64,000 nt of DNA from Streptomyces sp. F001 (GCF_004187715.1 NZ_QZWF01000011.1:157445-221444); one strand, 5' to 3'; shown: positions 51,406 through 60,509, counted from the first letter of the stretch. Program-made: numbers and translations. Notes: generated by a model not told the origin, from the sequence alone.

Positions 51406-53133
51406 ATGCGGCTGCGCGCACTGCTGGACACCGACGCGCTGGGCCTCAAGCTGCTCGGCGGCGAGGACGAGCTGGACCGCACCGTGCGGGGCGTGATGAC
51501 CACCGACCTGCGGGACCCCAGCCGTTACCTCTCCGGTGGTGAGCTGGTGCTGACGGGTCTGGCCTGGCGCCGGGGGGCCACCGACTCGGAGCCTTTCGTA
51601 CGGATCCTGGTGCAGGCCGGCGTGGCCGCCCTCGCGGCCGGTGAGGCCGAGCTGGGCGATGTGCCCGAGGACCTCGTCCAGGCCTGCGCCCGGCACCGGC
51701 TCCCCCTCTTCGCCGTGCACGAGTCGGTGGCCTTCGCGACGATCACCGAGCACGTCGTACGGCAGGTCTCCGGCGAGCGTGCCGGGGACCTGGCGGCCGT
51801 GGTGGACCGGCACCGGCGGATGATGACCTCGGGCCCGGCGGGTGGCGGCCCGGACGTGGTCCTGGACCTGCTCGGCTCGGACCTGGACCTGCGTGCCTGG
51901 GTGCTGTCGCCGACGGGACGGCTGATCGCCGGCCCGAAGGCCGGAGGGCCCGGGCTGCCCGCGGAGGCGTGCGCGAAGCTGGCGGCCGAGCACCTGGCGG
52001 CCGCCCGCACCGGCCGCCGCGGCCCGCACCGGATGATCCTCGGCAGTACGACGTACTCCCTCTTCCCCATCCGCAGCAGCGGCCGTTCCCCGCAGGACTC
52101 CCGGGACGTGCGCGAGACGGTGCTCTCCGACTGGCTGCTCGCCGTGGAGGCGGACGCCGGTGACTGGGCGGAGGAGCGGCTCGACCTGCTGCACGGCGTC
52201 ACCCAGCTGATCGCGGTCGAACGGGACCGCCGGGACGCGGCCCGCACGGTACGGCGACGGCTGGCCCAGGAGGTGCTGGAACTGGTCCAGACGGGCGCCG
52301 CACCCGCCGAGATCGCCGCCCGTCTGCGCGTCGCCGCCCCGGTCCTGCTGCCCGGCCTCGGCACCGCCCCGCACTGGCAGGTGGTCGTCGCACGGGTCGA
52401 GTGGGACGAAGCAGGCAGCGGGCCCGCAGGACCCTCGGCTGAGGATGGTGGCGGGCGACGGGTGGGCGGGATCGAGGCCGGTCCGGTGGCTCAGTCCCTC
52501 CTGGAGGAGATCCTGGTCGACCCGCTCGCCACCGGCCCCGAGCCGTCCGACCGCATAGCCGTGGCGCACACGGGCGACGAGGCGATCGCACTCGTCCCCC
52601 TCCCGGCGGTGTCGACGGAGCACGACGGCTCCGAGACCGGCATCCTGGCGGACGCGCTCCTGGCCTCCGTACGTGACCCCCTGTCGGCGGGCCTGGACGA
52701 CGACGGCCGGGTCACGCTCGGCGTCAGCGCGGCGGTCCACTCGGCCGAGGGCCTGCACGGGGCACTGGAAGAAGCCCGGCACGCCCGCCGGGTGGCGGCG
52801 GCCCGCCCCGGCCGGGTCTGCGCGGCCGGCCACCACGAGCTGGCCTCGCACGTCCTGCTGCTCCCCTTCGTCCCCGACGACGTACGCCGCGCCTTCACCG
52901 CCCGTCTCCTGGACCCGCTGCGTGACTACGACCGCCGGCACCGCGCCGAACTGATCCCGACCTTGGAGGCGTTCCTGGAGTGCGACGGCTCCTGGACGCG
53001 CTGCGCGTCCCGCCTGCACCTGCACGTCAACACACTGCGCTACCGGGTCGGACGAATCGAGCAGTTGACGAGCCGCGACCTGTCCCGCCTGGAGGACAAG
53101 CTGGATTTCTTCCTGGCGTTGCGGATGAGCTGA
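51406..53133 (+). CDS. pucR: PucR-family regulator of purine catabolism
   Basis: 575-residue regulator. The N-terminal PucR domain (about 1-120) has LLDTDALGLKLLGGEDELDRTVRGVMTTDLRDPSRYLSGGELVLTGL, and the C-terminal HTH_30 (about 505-565) has FLECDGSWTRCASRLHLHVNTLRYRVGRIEQLTSRDLS. A central region resembles a GGDEF-like/CdaR middle domain. Divergent from the xanthine dehydrogenase operon, which it very likely controls in response to purines or nitrogen supply. The Shine-Dalgarno before ATG 51406 is weak. Confidence 0.92.
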   Translation: MRLRALLDTDALGLKLLGGEDELDRTVRGVMTTDLRDPSRYLSGGELVLTGLAWRRGATDSEPFVRILVQAGVAALAAGEAELGDVPEDLVQACARHRLPLFAVHESVAFATITEHVVRQVSGERAGDLAAVVDRHRRMMTSGPAGGGPDVVLDLLGSDLDLRAWVLSPTGRLIAGPKAGGPGLPAEACAKLAAEHLAAARTGRRGPHRMILGSTTYSLFPIRSSGRSPQDSRDVRETVLSDWLLAVEADAGDWAEERLDLLHGVTQLIAVERDRRDAARTVRRRLAQEVLELVQTGAAPAEIAARLRVAAPVLLPGLGTAPHWQVVVARVEWDEAGSGPAGPSAEDGGGRRVGGIEAGPVAQSLLEEILVDPLATGPEPSDRIAVAHTGDEAIALVPLPAVSTEHDGSETGILADALLASVRDPLSAGLDDDGRVTLGVSAAVHSAEGLHGALEEARHARRVAAARPGRVCAAGHHELASHVLLLPFVPDDVRRAFTARLLDPLRDYDRRHRAELIPTLEAFLECDGSWTRCASRLHLHVNTLRYRVGRIEQLTSRDLSRLEDKLDFFLALRMS

Positions 53134-53261
53134 AACCCGAAGGGCCCGAAGAGCCCACGAGTTTGTGAAATCCTTCACCCGCCCCCTTGGCCGGGCAGCT
53201 GAATTGGTGCTGAAATGCGGCCACCACTCAACAGCTCAATGGCGTGCTCGGGGAGGGCAAC

Positions 53262-54035
53262 GTGGCGCATACCGCCATGTCTGGTACCGGAACGACCTCA
53301 GACGACGATCCCCTCCAGACCGCGGTATGGCGGTTGCGCTCGCGGGCGTGCTGGGCCGACGCGGCGGCCCTGCTGCCGCCGACCACCCCGGCCGCAGCGC
53401 TCCAGCGGGCCGCGCTGCTGGTCGAACGATGCCTGTACACCGAGCAGGGCTGGGAGGACGCCGAGGACGCGCTGCGGACGGCGGAGGCGCTGGCCCACAC
53501 CGACGAGGAGCGGGGGGCGGCCGCTTGTGAACGCGGGCAACTTGCCTACGCGGCCACGCTGCACGGGGTGCGGGACCGGGCCGACGAGGCGCGGGCCGCG
53601 CTGGGGCGGGCGGCGGCGCTGATCCCTCCGGGGGCCGCGGGGCGGGCGCTGCTGGACTTCCGGCGCGGGCTGCTCGCCGAGAACCTGGCGCACGCGCCGC
53701 AGGCCGCGCGGGCGGCGTACCGGCGGGCGCATGCGGGGGCGGCGGCGCATGCCGACACGTTGCTGCTCTCCTTCACCTGGCGGCACCTTGCCGGACTCGC
53801 CCTGCGGGACGGGGAGTTGGCCGAGGCCCGGAACGGCTTCGCCGAGTCCCTGCGGATCCGGGAGGAGTTGGGCTACCTGGTCGGTACGGCACCGGCGCTG
53901 GTGTCCCTGGCCGACGCGGAGACGGAGCCGGAGGCGTCCCGGCTGCGGGAGGAGGCCCGTCGGCTGTTCCGGCTGCTCGGCGGCGTACCGACGTGGCTGG
54001 AGCCCCGGTTGGCGCCGCCGGCGGCGACGGCGTAG
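53262..54035 (+). CDS. TPR-like helical repeat protein
   Basis: 257-residue cytosolic protein built of helix pairs: AALQRAALLVERCLYTEQGWEDAEDALRTAEALAHT, AYAATLHGVRDRADEARAALGRAAALI, and LAGLALRDGELAEARNGFAESLRIREELGY fit TPR spacing. Residues 1-20 are likely disordered. GTG at 53262 has GGGGAGGG 5 bp upstream and is preferred over GTG 53244. It probably mediates protein interaction; no partner is evident. Follows pucR on the same strand after 128 bp. Confidence 0.75.
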   Translation: MAHTAMSGTGTTSDDDPLQTAVWRLRSRACWADAAALLPPTTPAAALQRAALLVERCLYTEQGWEDAEDALRTAEALAHTDEERGAAACERGQLAYAATLHGVRDRADEARAALGRAAALIPPGAAGRALLDFRRGLLAENLAHAPQAARAAYRRAHAGAAAHADTLLLSFTWRHLAGLALRDGELAEARNGFAESLRIREELGYLVGTAPALVSLADAETEPEASRLREEARRLFRLLGGVPTWLEPRLAPPAATA

Positions 54036-54045
54036 ACGGAGGCGG

Positions 54046-54081
54046 GGCGCCGGACGTGGGTGGGCCGCGCGGTCCGGTGCC
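54046..54081. terminator. Hairpin between the TPR and GntR genes
   Basis: GGCGCCGGAC pairs with GTCCGGTGCC (one G-T pair) across a 16-base loop, in the 55-bp gap between convergent genes. Confidence 0.6.
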
Positions 54082-54090
54082 GCCGCGCTC

Positions 54091-54906
54091 TCACCGCGTA
54101 CCGGCGAAGTGCACCCGCACCAGTGCCCGTACGGCATCCAGGTCCCGTGCGATCAGGGCGTCCAGCACGGCCGCGTGCTCGGCCGCATCGGCGATCAGGT
54201 CCGAACGGCCGGAGGAGGCCGCGGCTCCCGCCGGCGGCCACTGCGTCCGGCGGTGCAGGTCGTCGGCGATGCGCACCAACTGCTCGTTCCCCGCGAGCGA
54301 CAGCACGGCCCGGTGAAAGGCCCGGTCGGCCTCCGCGTACGTCGCCCGGCAGCCGGACGACGCCGCGCGGACCGTCGCCTCGGCCGACGGCCTGAGCTCC
54401 GCCCAGCGTTCCGCGGGAACCGTACGCGCCAGCCGCAGGATGACGGGAACCTCGATCAGCCCCCGGACCTCGGCCAGTTCGGCCAGTTCCCGGGCGTCCC
54501 GCTGGACCACCCGGAAGCCGCGGTTGGGCACGACCTCGACGGCGCCCTCCAGGGCGAGCTGCTGCATCGCCTCCCGGACGGGTGTCGCGGACACCCCGAA
54601 CCGTTCGCCGAGCGCCGGCGCCGAGTACACCTCGCCGGGCCGCAGCTCCGCCGTCACCAGCGCGGTCCGCAGGGCGTCGAGGATCTGCCCGCGCACGGAG
54701 GCCCGCTGGACCACGGGCCGGGCCCGCTCGGCGAAGGGCCGCGGGACGGGCTGCTCACTGTGCGTGTGTTCACCGCGCACCGCACCGGCCGAGTCGGCCC
54801 GTTCCCGGTCGACGTCCGCAGCCCGGGGCTGCGACGGCACTCGCACCGCCGGGGCCGGAAACTCCGGAACGCCCGTCTCGGCGAAGCCCTGCGTGTCCTG
54901 CTTCAC
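54091..54906 (-). CDS. GntR-family regulator (FadR/FCD subgroup)
   Basis: About 271-residue regulator. A long, low-complexity N-terminal extension (about 65 residues) precedes the winged HTH VRGQILDALRTALVTAELRPGEVYSAPALGERFGVSATPVREAMQQLALEGAVEVVPNRGFRV. The C-terminal FCD domain carries the usual ligand region EADRAFHRAVLSLAGNEQL and a final helix with HAAVLDALIARDLDAVRALVRVHF. GTG at 54906 is chosen because GGAGGAGG lies 4-5 bp upstream; the longer frame from 54954 has no such site. Targets unknown. Divergent from the FhuF-like gene. Confidence 0.85.
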   Translation of the reverse strand: MKQDTQGFAETGVPEFPAPAVRVPSQPRAADVDRERADSAGAVRGEHTHSEQPVPRPFAERARPVVQRASVRGQILDALRTALVTAELRPGEVYSAPALGERFGVSATPVREAMQQLALEGAVEVVPNRGFRVVQRDARELAELAEVRGLIEVPVILRLARTVPAERWAELRPSAEATVRAASSGCRATYAEADRAFHRAVLSLAGNEQLVRIADDLHRRTQWPPAGAAASSGRSDLIADAAEHAAVLDALIARDLDAVRALVRVHFAGTR

Positions 54907-55030
54907 GGGTCCTCCTCCGGACGTTTCCGTACTTGTTTCGGGTACTTGGGTCATTACGGCGGCTTGTTACTCGTCCGTCAAGCACCTTAGGCGCAGAAGC
55001 CACCGGTTCAAACCCGGACTGGGGTTCGGT

Positions 55031-55047
55031 AAGGTAAGGCTTACCTT
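55031..55047. promoter_or_regulatory. Iron box upstream of the FhuF-like gene
   Basis: AAGGTAAGGCTTACCTT is a perfect 8+1+8 inverted repeat matching the core of the DmdR/IdeR iron box. It ends 27 bp before the ATG at 55075, the usual position for iron-dependent repression. Confidence 0.85.
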
Positions 55048-55074
55048 CAACCCACTGGGAATCGGTGATCCCGT

Positions 55075-55923
55075 ATGCCTGTGTCCCGTTCGGCCATCGC
55101 GGACGCGTACGCCCGTCTGACCGAGGTCCTCCCCGGGCTCGCCATCACGGAGCCGGCCACCGGTGATCCCCTCCCGAGCGGTGCCGGATGGATCACCGCC
55201 GCCTCGCTCGCAGCAGGCGGGACCGGCCTCGACACCTTTCTGGCCTGGGACGACGCACAGGTACGGAGGGACTACGGACAGCAGGCCCGCCCGGATGTGG
55301 TCGCAAGTTTCGGCCTGCACCGGTACGCCTGGCCGGTCTGCCTGCTGATCACCGTGCCATGGTTCCTGCACCGACGCGTCCCCCGCTTTCCCGTGACGCA
55401 TGTCTCGTACAACCGGACCGTCCCCGGCCTCTCCATGGGCCGCCTGGCGGTCCGCCCGGACGGCTTCGCCTGTCTGCCCGGCGACCCGGCCGCCGCCCTG
55501 CCCGGCGCCACCGTGGTCGCCGACGAGGAGGCGCTGCGAGCCGAGCTGCGGGCGGCGGTCGCCGAGCACTTCGGACCGGTCCTCGCCGCCTTCGGCCCGC
55601 GCATGCGGCGACGCGGACGCGCGCTGTGGGCCACCGCGACCGACGAGATCGTGGAGGGGCTCTGGTACGTCGCCGATCTCCTCGGCGAGCGGGAGCGGGC
55701 GAAGCGCGAGCTGGAGCTGCTGCTGCCGGGCGCCACCAAGCCGTACGTCGGTTCGGCGGCGTTCCGCGAGCTGACCGGGCCGAACGGCGAGTCGCTGCCC
55801 ACCCGGGACCGGGCGAGCTGCTGCATGTTCTACACCCTCCGCCCCGAGGACACGTGCACCACCTGCCCGCGCACCTGCGACGCGGAACGGGTCGTCAGAC
55901 TGGCGGCGGCCGCGGCCGGCTGA
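55075..55923 (+). CDS. FhuF-type ferric-siderophore reductase
   Basis: 282-residue cytosolic protein expected to reduce Fe(III) in imported siderophores and release Fe(II). The C-terminus carries the FhuF 2Fe-2S motif: Cys 249, Cys 250, ten residues, Cys 261, two residues, Cys 264 (SCCMFYTLRPEDTCTTC). The upstream region LHRYAWPVCLLITVPWFLHRRVP is also typical. Preceded by a near-ideal iron box, so it belongs to the iron regulon with the coelichelin cluster 41 kb away. Which siderophore it serves is not determined. Confidence 0.9.
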   Translation: MPVSRSAIADAYARLTEVLPGLAITEPATGDPLPSGAGWITAASLAAGGTGLDTFLAWDDAQVRRDYGQQARPDVVASFGLHRYAWPVCLLITVPWFLHRRVPRFPVTHVSYNRTVPGLSMGRLAVRPDGFACLPGDPAAALPGATVVADEEALRAELRAAVAEHFGPVLAAFGPRMRRRGRALWATATDEIVEGLWYVADLLGERERAKRELELLLPGATKPYVGSAAFRELTGPNGESLPTRDRASCCMFYTLRPEDTCTTCPRTCDAERVVRLAAAAAG

Positions 55924-56110
55924 CGCCGCGCCCACAACTCTCTAATCGAACTCAACTCCCATATCTCAAGCGGCAGTTCGAGCTGAACGCCGCCGCAGGC
56001 ATCCCCTTGCACTTCGTTGGCGGCCGCTTGCCCCGAAACCCCCTGAGGACCGGCGGGTCTGGGCCACCATGGCGGGCGTTACGCCCTATCCCAATGCAAG
56101 GGACCCCCAG

Positions 56111-57157
56111 ATGAGATTGACCGACATATCGCTGAACTGGCTGCTCCCGGGCGCCGTGCTGCTCCTGGGCATGCTGGCGGCGGTGGCGGTGCTCCGGCGC
56201 GGCAGGACGGCCGCGGGGAAGGACACGAGCGCGGACGACTCGTGGGAGCGTGCCGAAGAGCGCCGCAGGCGCAAGGAGGCCATCTACGGCACGGCCTCCT
56301 ATGTGCTGCTGTTCTGCTGCGCCGCGGTCGCTGCGGCCCTGTCCTTCCACGGCCTCGTCGGCTTCGGCCAGCAGAACCTCGGCCTGACCGGCGGCTGGGA
56401 GTATCTGGTGCCGTTCGGCCTGGACGGCGCGGCGATGTTCTGCTCCGTGCTCGCGGTGCGCGAGGCCAGCCACGGTGACGCGGCGCTCGGCTCCCGGATA
56501 CTCGTATGGACGTTCGCGGGCGCCGCGGCCTGGTTCAACTGGGTGCACGCGCCCCGGGGCGCCGGCCACGCGGGTGCCCCGCACTTCTTCGCCGGCATGT
56601 CCCTGTCGGCCGCCGTGCTCTTCGACCGGGCGCTGAAGCAGACCCGCCGGGCCGCCCTGCGCGAACAGGGACTGGTCCCGCGTCCGCTGCCGCAGATCCG
56701 GGTGGTCCGCTGGCTGCGGGCGCCCCGCGAGACGTACAGGGCCTGGTCGCTGATGCTTCTGGAAGGCGTGCGCACCCTCGACGAGGCGGTCGACGAGGTG
56801 CGCGAGGACAGGCGGCAGAAGGAGGAGGCCCGGCTGCGGCGGCGCGAGCAGCAGCGGCTGGAGCGGGCCCGGCTCAAGGCGATCAGCCGGGGCCACGGCC
56901 GGGGTTTCGTCGGCCGCGGCGGTGGCCGGCAGGTGGAACTGCCCGCCGTGGAGCAGGGCGCCGAGCGGCTCTCCGCGGAGCCTGCCATATCGGCGCCGGA
57001 GCAACTGCCCGTGCGCGCACGGCCCTCGCTCCAGCCCGTGCGCAGCGGTTCTGAGCCAGTCACCGTGGACCTCACCGCGGAGGACGACACCATGGCCCTG
57101 CCACGCCTGGACTCCCTGGAGCGCAAGCTCAAGGACCTCGAGCAGCAGTTCGGCTAG
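56111..57157 (+). CDS. DUF2637 membrane protein
   Basis: 348-residue protein. Four hydrophobic helices (one near residues 8-28 and three between about 75 and 180, with YVLLFCCAAVAAALSFHGLVGFG, and the conserved VPFGLDGAAMFCSVLAVREA) are followed by a charged, coiled-coil-like tail (about 230-290, rich in Arg/Glu) and a disordered region ending in SLERKLKDLEQQFG. This matches DUF2637, a family of actinomycete chromosomes, plasmids and integrative elements (SpdB-like). ATG 56111 has AAGGGA 7 bp upstream and gives a protein that begins directly with the first helix; the start at 56069 does not. Function unknown. Confidence 0.82.
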   Translation: MRLTDISLNWLLPGAVLLLGMLAAVAVLRRGRTAAGKDTSADDSWERAEERRRRKEAIYGTASYVLLFCCAAVAAALSFHGLVGFGQQNLGLTGGWEYLVPFGLDGAAMFCSVLAVREASHGDAALGSRILVWTFAGAAAWFNWVHAPRGAGHAGAPHFFAGMSLSAAVLFDRALKQTRRAALREQGLVPRPLPQIRVVRWLRAPRETYRAWSLMLLEGVRTLDEAVDEVREDRRQKEEARLRRREQQRLERARLKAISRGHGRGFVGRGGGRQVELPAVEQGAERLSAEPAISAPEQLPVRARPSLQPVRSGSEPVTVDLTAEDDTMALPRLDSLERKLKDLEQQFG

Positions 57158-57174
57158 AACGCGCCCCGGGGCGT

Positions 57175-57220
57175 CGGGACGGGGGCGCGGCGCACGCGAT
57201 GTGGCCGCGCCCCCGTCCCG
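57175..57220. terminator. Strong 17-bp stem terminator between convergent genes
   Basis: Perfect stem of 17 bp: CGGGACGGGGGCGCGGC (57175-57191) pairs with its complement at 57204-57220 around a 12-base loop. It fills the gap between the DUF2637 and ATP-binding protein genes and should stop transcription from both sides. Confidence 0.85.
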
Positions 57221-57224
57221 TTCG

Positions 57225-57653
57225 TCATGCGGCCTCCGCGTCGAGCTCGAACCACACCGACTTGCCCACCGCGTGCGGCCGTACGCCCCACGCGTCCGCG
57301 AGGGACTGCACCAGCACCAGGCCCCTTCCGTGCGTCCCCTCGTCGGCCTTCGGTGCGCACAGCCGGGGCCGGCGGGCCACGAAGTCCCGTACCTCCACCC
57401 GCAGTCCACCGGGTCCGACGGTGGCCGTCAGGACCGCGTCGTGGTCGGTGTGGACGATCGCGTTGGTGACGAGCTCGCTGGTGAGCAGCTCCGCCGTCTC
57501 GGACCTGCCGGGCCCTCCCCAGTGTCGCAACAGCTCACGCAGTTCCCTGCGGGCCTGTGGGACCGCCCGCAGGTCCGCCCGGCCGAGTCTGCGCCTCAGT
57601 TGGGGCGCCTGTGCCCGCTCCTTGGCGGCGCCCCCTCGTGCCTGCCTCTCCAT
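57225..57653 (-). CDS. HATPase_c_2 ATP-binding protein (anti-sigma-factor kinase-like)
   Basis: 142-residue protein of the RsbW/SpoIIAB-like group common in Streptomyces. The GHKL motifs are ELVTNAIVHTD (N box), VEVRDF (G1-like, Asp) and DEGTHGRGLVLVQSLADAWGV (G2). Such proteins bind ATP and regulate sigma factors or anti-sigma antagonists. It follows the PP2C-like gene on the same strand after 171 bp, suggesting a partner-switching pair. Confidence 0.85.
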   Translation of the reverse strand: MERQARGGAAKERAQAPQLRRRLGRADLRAVPQARRELRELLRHWGGPGRSETAELLTSELVTNAIVHTDHDAVLTATVGPGGLRVEVRDFVARRPRLCAPKADEGTHGRGLVLVQSLADAWGVRPHAVGKSVWFELDAEAA

Positions 57654-57824
57654 GTCCCCCGCCCGCGTGCCGATGTCGGTTCCCCTCCTGCTCGAACACG
57701 TTCACGGAGATCCATGCCCCGTCGACAACGGGCCAGTCATGCGCAATCGTCAACGACCGGGTGTTCGGGGAGACTGGCCGATTTCGTACGCCGTGACGCC
57801 GCCGGACAGCCTCCTGAAGCGGCC

Positions 57825-59211
57825 CTAAGGCGCCTCCCAGACGGCCGCCGCCGTACGGTCGTCGGCGTAGCCCTTGACTCTCACCTGGGTGTCGGCGAGG
57901 AAGGCGGCGAGGCCCGGCGGCTCCGGGTGGGACCACCGCTGGGTGAGATGGGCGGGCAGCTCCGGCTCGCCGCGCAGCGGGTCGGCGAGGCCGCCGGTGC
58001 ACATCAGGAGCGTGTCGCCCGGCCGGGCGACGGAGGCGCGGAAGCGGAAGGGTTCGCGGGGTGGCTCGGGGGCGGGTCGTACGGGTCGGCGGTGTCGGGA
58101 TGCCGAGGTCCATGGTGAGCCGGTCGCCCTCCGGTGTCTCGGACGGCAGCGATCCGAAGCCCACGACGGGCTCGCCGGTCACCTCGGTGACCTTGGGTTC
58201 CATGTCCTGCCAGGCACCGTCACGCAGCCGGAACAGTCCGCCCGCGCCGACGCCGAAGAAGACGCGGGTACGGCACTCGGGGTCGGCGGGCAGGAGCAGA
58301 CAGCGCAGGGTGGCGGCGTACTCGTCGGGCTTCAGGCCCTGTTCGGCGGCACCGGCCCGGAGTCTGCCGAGGCTGCGGTCGGTCAGCCGGTGCAGTCCGG
58401 ACTTCAGGTCGCCGCGCCGGCCGGCCCGGATGTCCTCGGTGAGCCGCGGGTGGCTGCGGCCGACCGCCCGGCCGATCCACCGGCACAGCTCGGCGGCCGC
58501 GCGGTGTGCCCCGGCCGTGGCCCGCGCGCCGGTCGCCATCGCCACCAGCACCAGCGCCTCGTCGCCGCTGCCGAAGCGCGCGGTGAGCAGCGAGTCGCGG
58601 CGTGGTTCGCCCCGGTAGCGCGCGGAGTCCCCCCGCACCGAGGCCGCGCGCAGGGTGCAGGCCCCGTACCGGGCGCCGTCCAGCACGGTGTCGGCCACCA
58701 GGTCGCCGAGGTCGTCGGGATCGGCGGGAGGGAGGGCGGTGGGCTCGGCCTCGTAGGTGGGTGGGCCGGAGCCGACGTGATGCAGGGCCGGGGTGACGTG
58801 CCGGGCGGGGCGGTCGGCTGCGGGGGCTGTCCGGGGGCGTGCCGGAGGGTTCGCGGGGTGCGGGTGCGGCGGTGGTCGTGGACGGGGGTCTGCCGAGGTA
58901 CCGCTCCCGGTCGCCGCGGCGGTGGGGCCCTGGGGCGGGGACGGGAAGGTGTCCGGACCCGGCGGTGCGGCGGTCGGCGGCTGCGAGGGGGCACGGCGTA
59001 CGCCCGAGCCGTCCCTCGGTTCCGGGACGCGGGTGTCCGGGTGGTGGGTGCGGTTGCCGTCGGTGTCGCCCACCGCTCCGGCCGCGGAGGCGAAGCGGTC
59101 GTCCAGCGAGTCCGGTGTGCGTGTGGGGCCCGTGTCCTCGGTGGAGTCGTCGTACAGCTGCCCCCACCAGTCGTCGGAGTGACCGGTGGGCCTTCCCCCC
59201 TGCTGGCTCAT
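57825..59211 (-). pseudogene. PP2C-like protein phosphatase with apparent frameshift
   Basis: Starts MSQQGGRPTGHSDDWWGQLYDD, followed by a long Pro/Arg-rich linker (about 65-150) and a phosphatase-like core (ARYGACTLRAASVRG, SGDEALVLVAMATGA, VFFGVGAGGLFRLRDGAWQDME). After MDLGIPTPP the frame must change to continue as PREPFRFRASVARPGDTLLMCTGGLADPLRGEP and end YADDRTAAAVWEAP. Start and stop are in different frames (1384 bp apart), so one indel lies between about 58045 and 58105 in a C/G-rich run. The core resembles Streptomyces PP2C proteins paired with HATPase_c kinases. Error or real inactivation cannot be told apart here. Confidence 0.65.
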
Positions 59212-59525
59212 GCCCCCAATTGTCCACCGCACGGGCCGTATGAAAACGGGGCATCCGGAAAATGCGGCGCGACACTCCGCACCGAACCACGTGTCGGGTG
59301 AGCTGTCGAACGGACACGCGAGAGACGTCGCCGGGCGGCTCCACCCCCCACAGGAGAGCCGCCCGGCGACGTCGGGAGACCCGGCCCCCCGCCTGCGCCG
59401 GTGGCCCCACCTTGGCAGAGTTGCGGGAGGTACGGCGATGATGTGCCCAGGCGGTTTTGCGCCGTGGCCGGTTTCCGCCACGGCCCGCACCGCGGGGTCT
59501 GGTGTCCGGGGAGGGACGACGGCTG
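59212..59525. other. Divergent intergenic region, 314 bp
   Basis: Lies between the starts of the PP2C-like gene (minus) and the HTH regulator gene (plus). Its centre holds a perfect 18-bp hairpin (59324-59373). No convincing protein-coding frame was found; an ORF from 59186 through this region looks like a shadow of the regulator gene. Confidence 0.5.
59324..59373. terminator. Perfect 18-bp hairpin without an assigned transcript
   Basis: GACGTCGCCGGGCGGCTC (59324-59341) pairs exactly with GAGCCGCCCGGCGACGTC (59356-59373) around a 14-base C/A-rich loop. It has the strength of an intrinsic terminator but sits between divergent genes, where none is expected. It may end a small RNA or antisense transcript. 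Confidence 0.7.
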
Positions 59526-60509
59526 ATGCTGGCGGCGATAGGGCTGGACGAGACGCACGAGGGGGCGTACCGGGCACTGGTGGCCGTGGGCGCCGCCGAC
59601 GTACCCGATCTCGCCCGGCGGCTGACGCTCGGCGAGTACGACACCGAGCGGGCGCTGCGCCGGCTGGAGCGGCACGGGCTGGCGGCTCAGTCCTCCGGGC
59701 GGCCCGGACGCTGGGTGGCGGCCCCGCCGGGGGTGGCGCTCGGGGCGCTGCTCGCCCAGCAGCGGCACGAACTGGAGAAGGCGGAACTGGCCGCCGCCCT
59801 GCTCGCCGAGGAGTACCGGGCGGCGGCGGCCGAGCCGGCCGTGCACGACCTGGTCGAGGTGGTGATCGGCGCGGCCGCGGTCACGCAGCGGTTCCTGCAG
59901 TTGCAGCTCGGTGCGAGTGACGAGGTGTGCGCGCTGGTCACCGGCAACCCGGTGGCCGTGACCGGGATGGAGAACCACGCCGAGGAGCAGGCGGCCGGCC
60001 GGGGGGTGCGCTACCGGGTCGTGGTCGAGCGCTCGGTACTCGACCAGCCGCACGGACTCACCGAGTTGGGCGCGGCGCTCGGCCGGGACGAGCAGGTGCG
60101 GGTGGTGGACCAGGTGCCGACGAAGCTGGTGGTCGCCGACCGGGCGCTCGCGCTGGTGCCGCTCACCTCGCCGGTCGTGGAACCGGCCGCGCTGGTGGTG
60201 CACGCCAGCGGGCTGCTGGAGCTGCTGTCCGGGCTGTTCGAGTCGGTGTGGCGGGACGCGCTGCCGCTGCGGATGGGCGACTCCGGCGTCACCGTGGAGG
60301 GCCCGGACGGTCCCGACGGCACCGATCTGGAGATCCTGTCGCTGCTGCTCGCCGGGCTGACCGACGCGAGCGTCGCGAAGCAGCTCGACCTGGGCCTGCG
60401 GACCGTGCAGCGCCGGGTGAAGCGGCTGATGGAGCTGACCGGGGTGACGACCCGGCTGCAGCTGGGCTGGCATGCGTACGAGCGGGGCTGGGTGGCGCGG
60501 GACCGGTAA
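59526..60509 (+). CDS. TrmB-like / LuxR-type HTH transcriptional regulator
   Basis: 327-residue regulator. An N-terminal winged helix like TrmB (about 1-65, GLDETHEGAYRALVAVGAADVPDLARRLTLGEYDTERALRRLERHGLAAQ) is followed by a central sensor-like region with a possible coiled coil (QQRHELEKAELAAALLAEEYRAA), and a C-terminal LuxR-type HTH (about 265-325) with LEILSLLLAGLTDASVAKQLDLGLRTVQRRVKRLM. This two-HTH layout is typical of many Streptomyces orphan regulators. ATG 59526 follows GGGGAGGG by 10-11 bp. Target unknown. Confidence 0.85.
   Translation: MLAAIGLDETHEGAYRALVAVGAADVPDLARRLTLGEYDTERALRRLERHGLAAQSSGRPGRWVAAPPGVALGALLAQQRHELEKAELAAALLAEEYRAAAAEPAVHDLVEVVIGAAAVTQRFLQLQLGASDEVCALVTGNPVAVTGMENHAEEQAAGRGVRYRVVVERSVLDQPHGLTELGAALGRDEQVRVVDQVPTKLVVADRALALVPLTSPVVEPAALVVHASGLLELLSGLFESVWRDALPLRMGDSGVTVEGPDGPDGTDLEILSLLLAGLTDASVAKQLDLGLRTVQRRVKRLMELTGVTTRLQLGWHAYERGWVARDR

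Noticed and set aside
54960..55035. tRNA-like T-arm sequence (CCGGTTCAAACCCGG) upstream of the FhuF-like gene
   Set aside because: No matching acceptor stem, D-arm or anticodon arm could be folded around it at tRNA spacing, and it runs directly into the iron box.
59186..59920. Plus-strand ORF through the 18-bp hairpin and into the HTH regulator
   Set aside because: After 59526 it is the shadow frame of the regulator, and the earlier part has biased composition without family features or ribosome-binding site.
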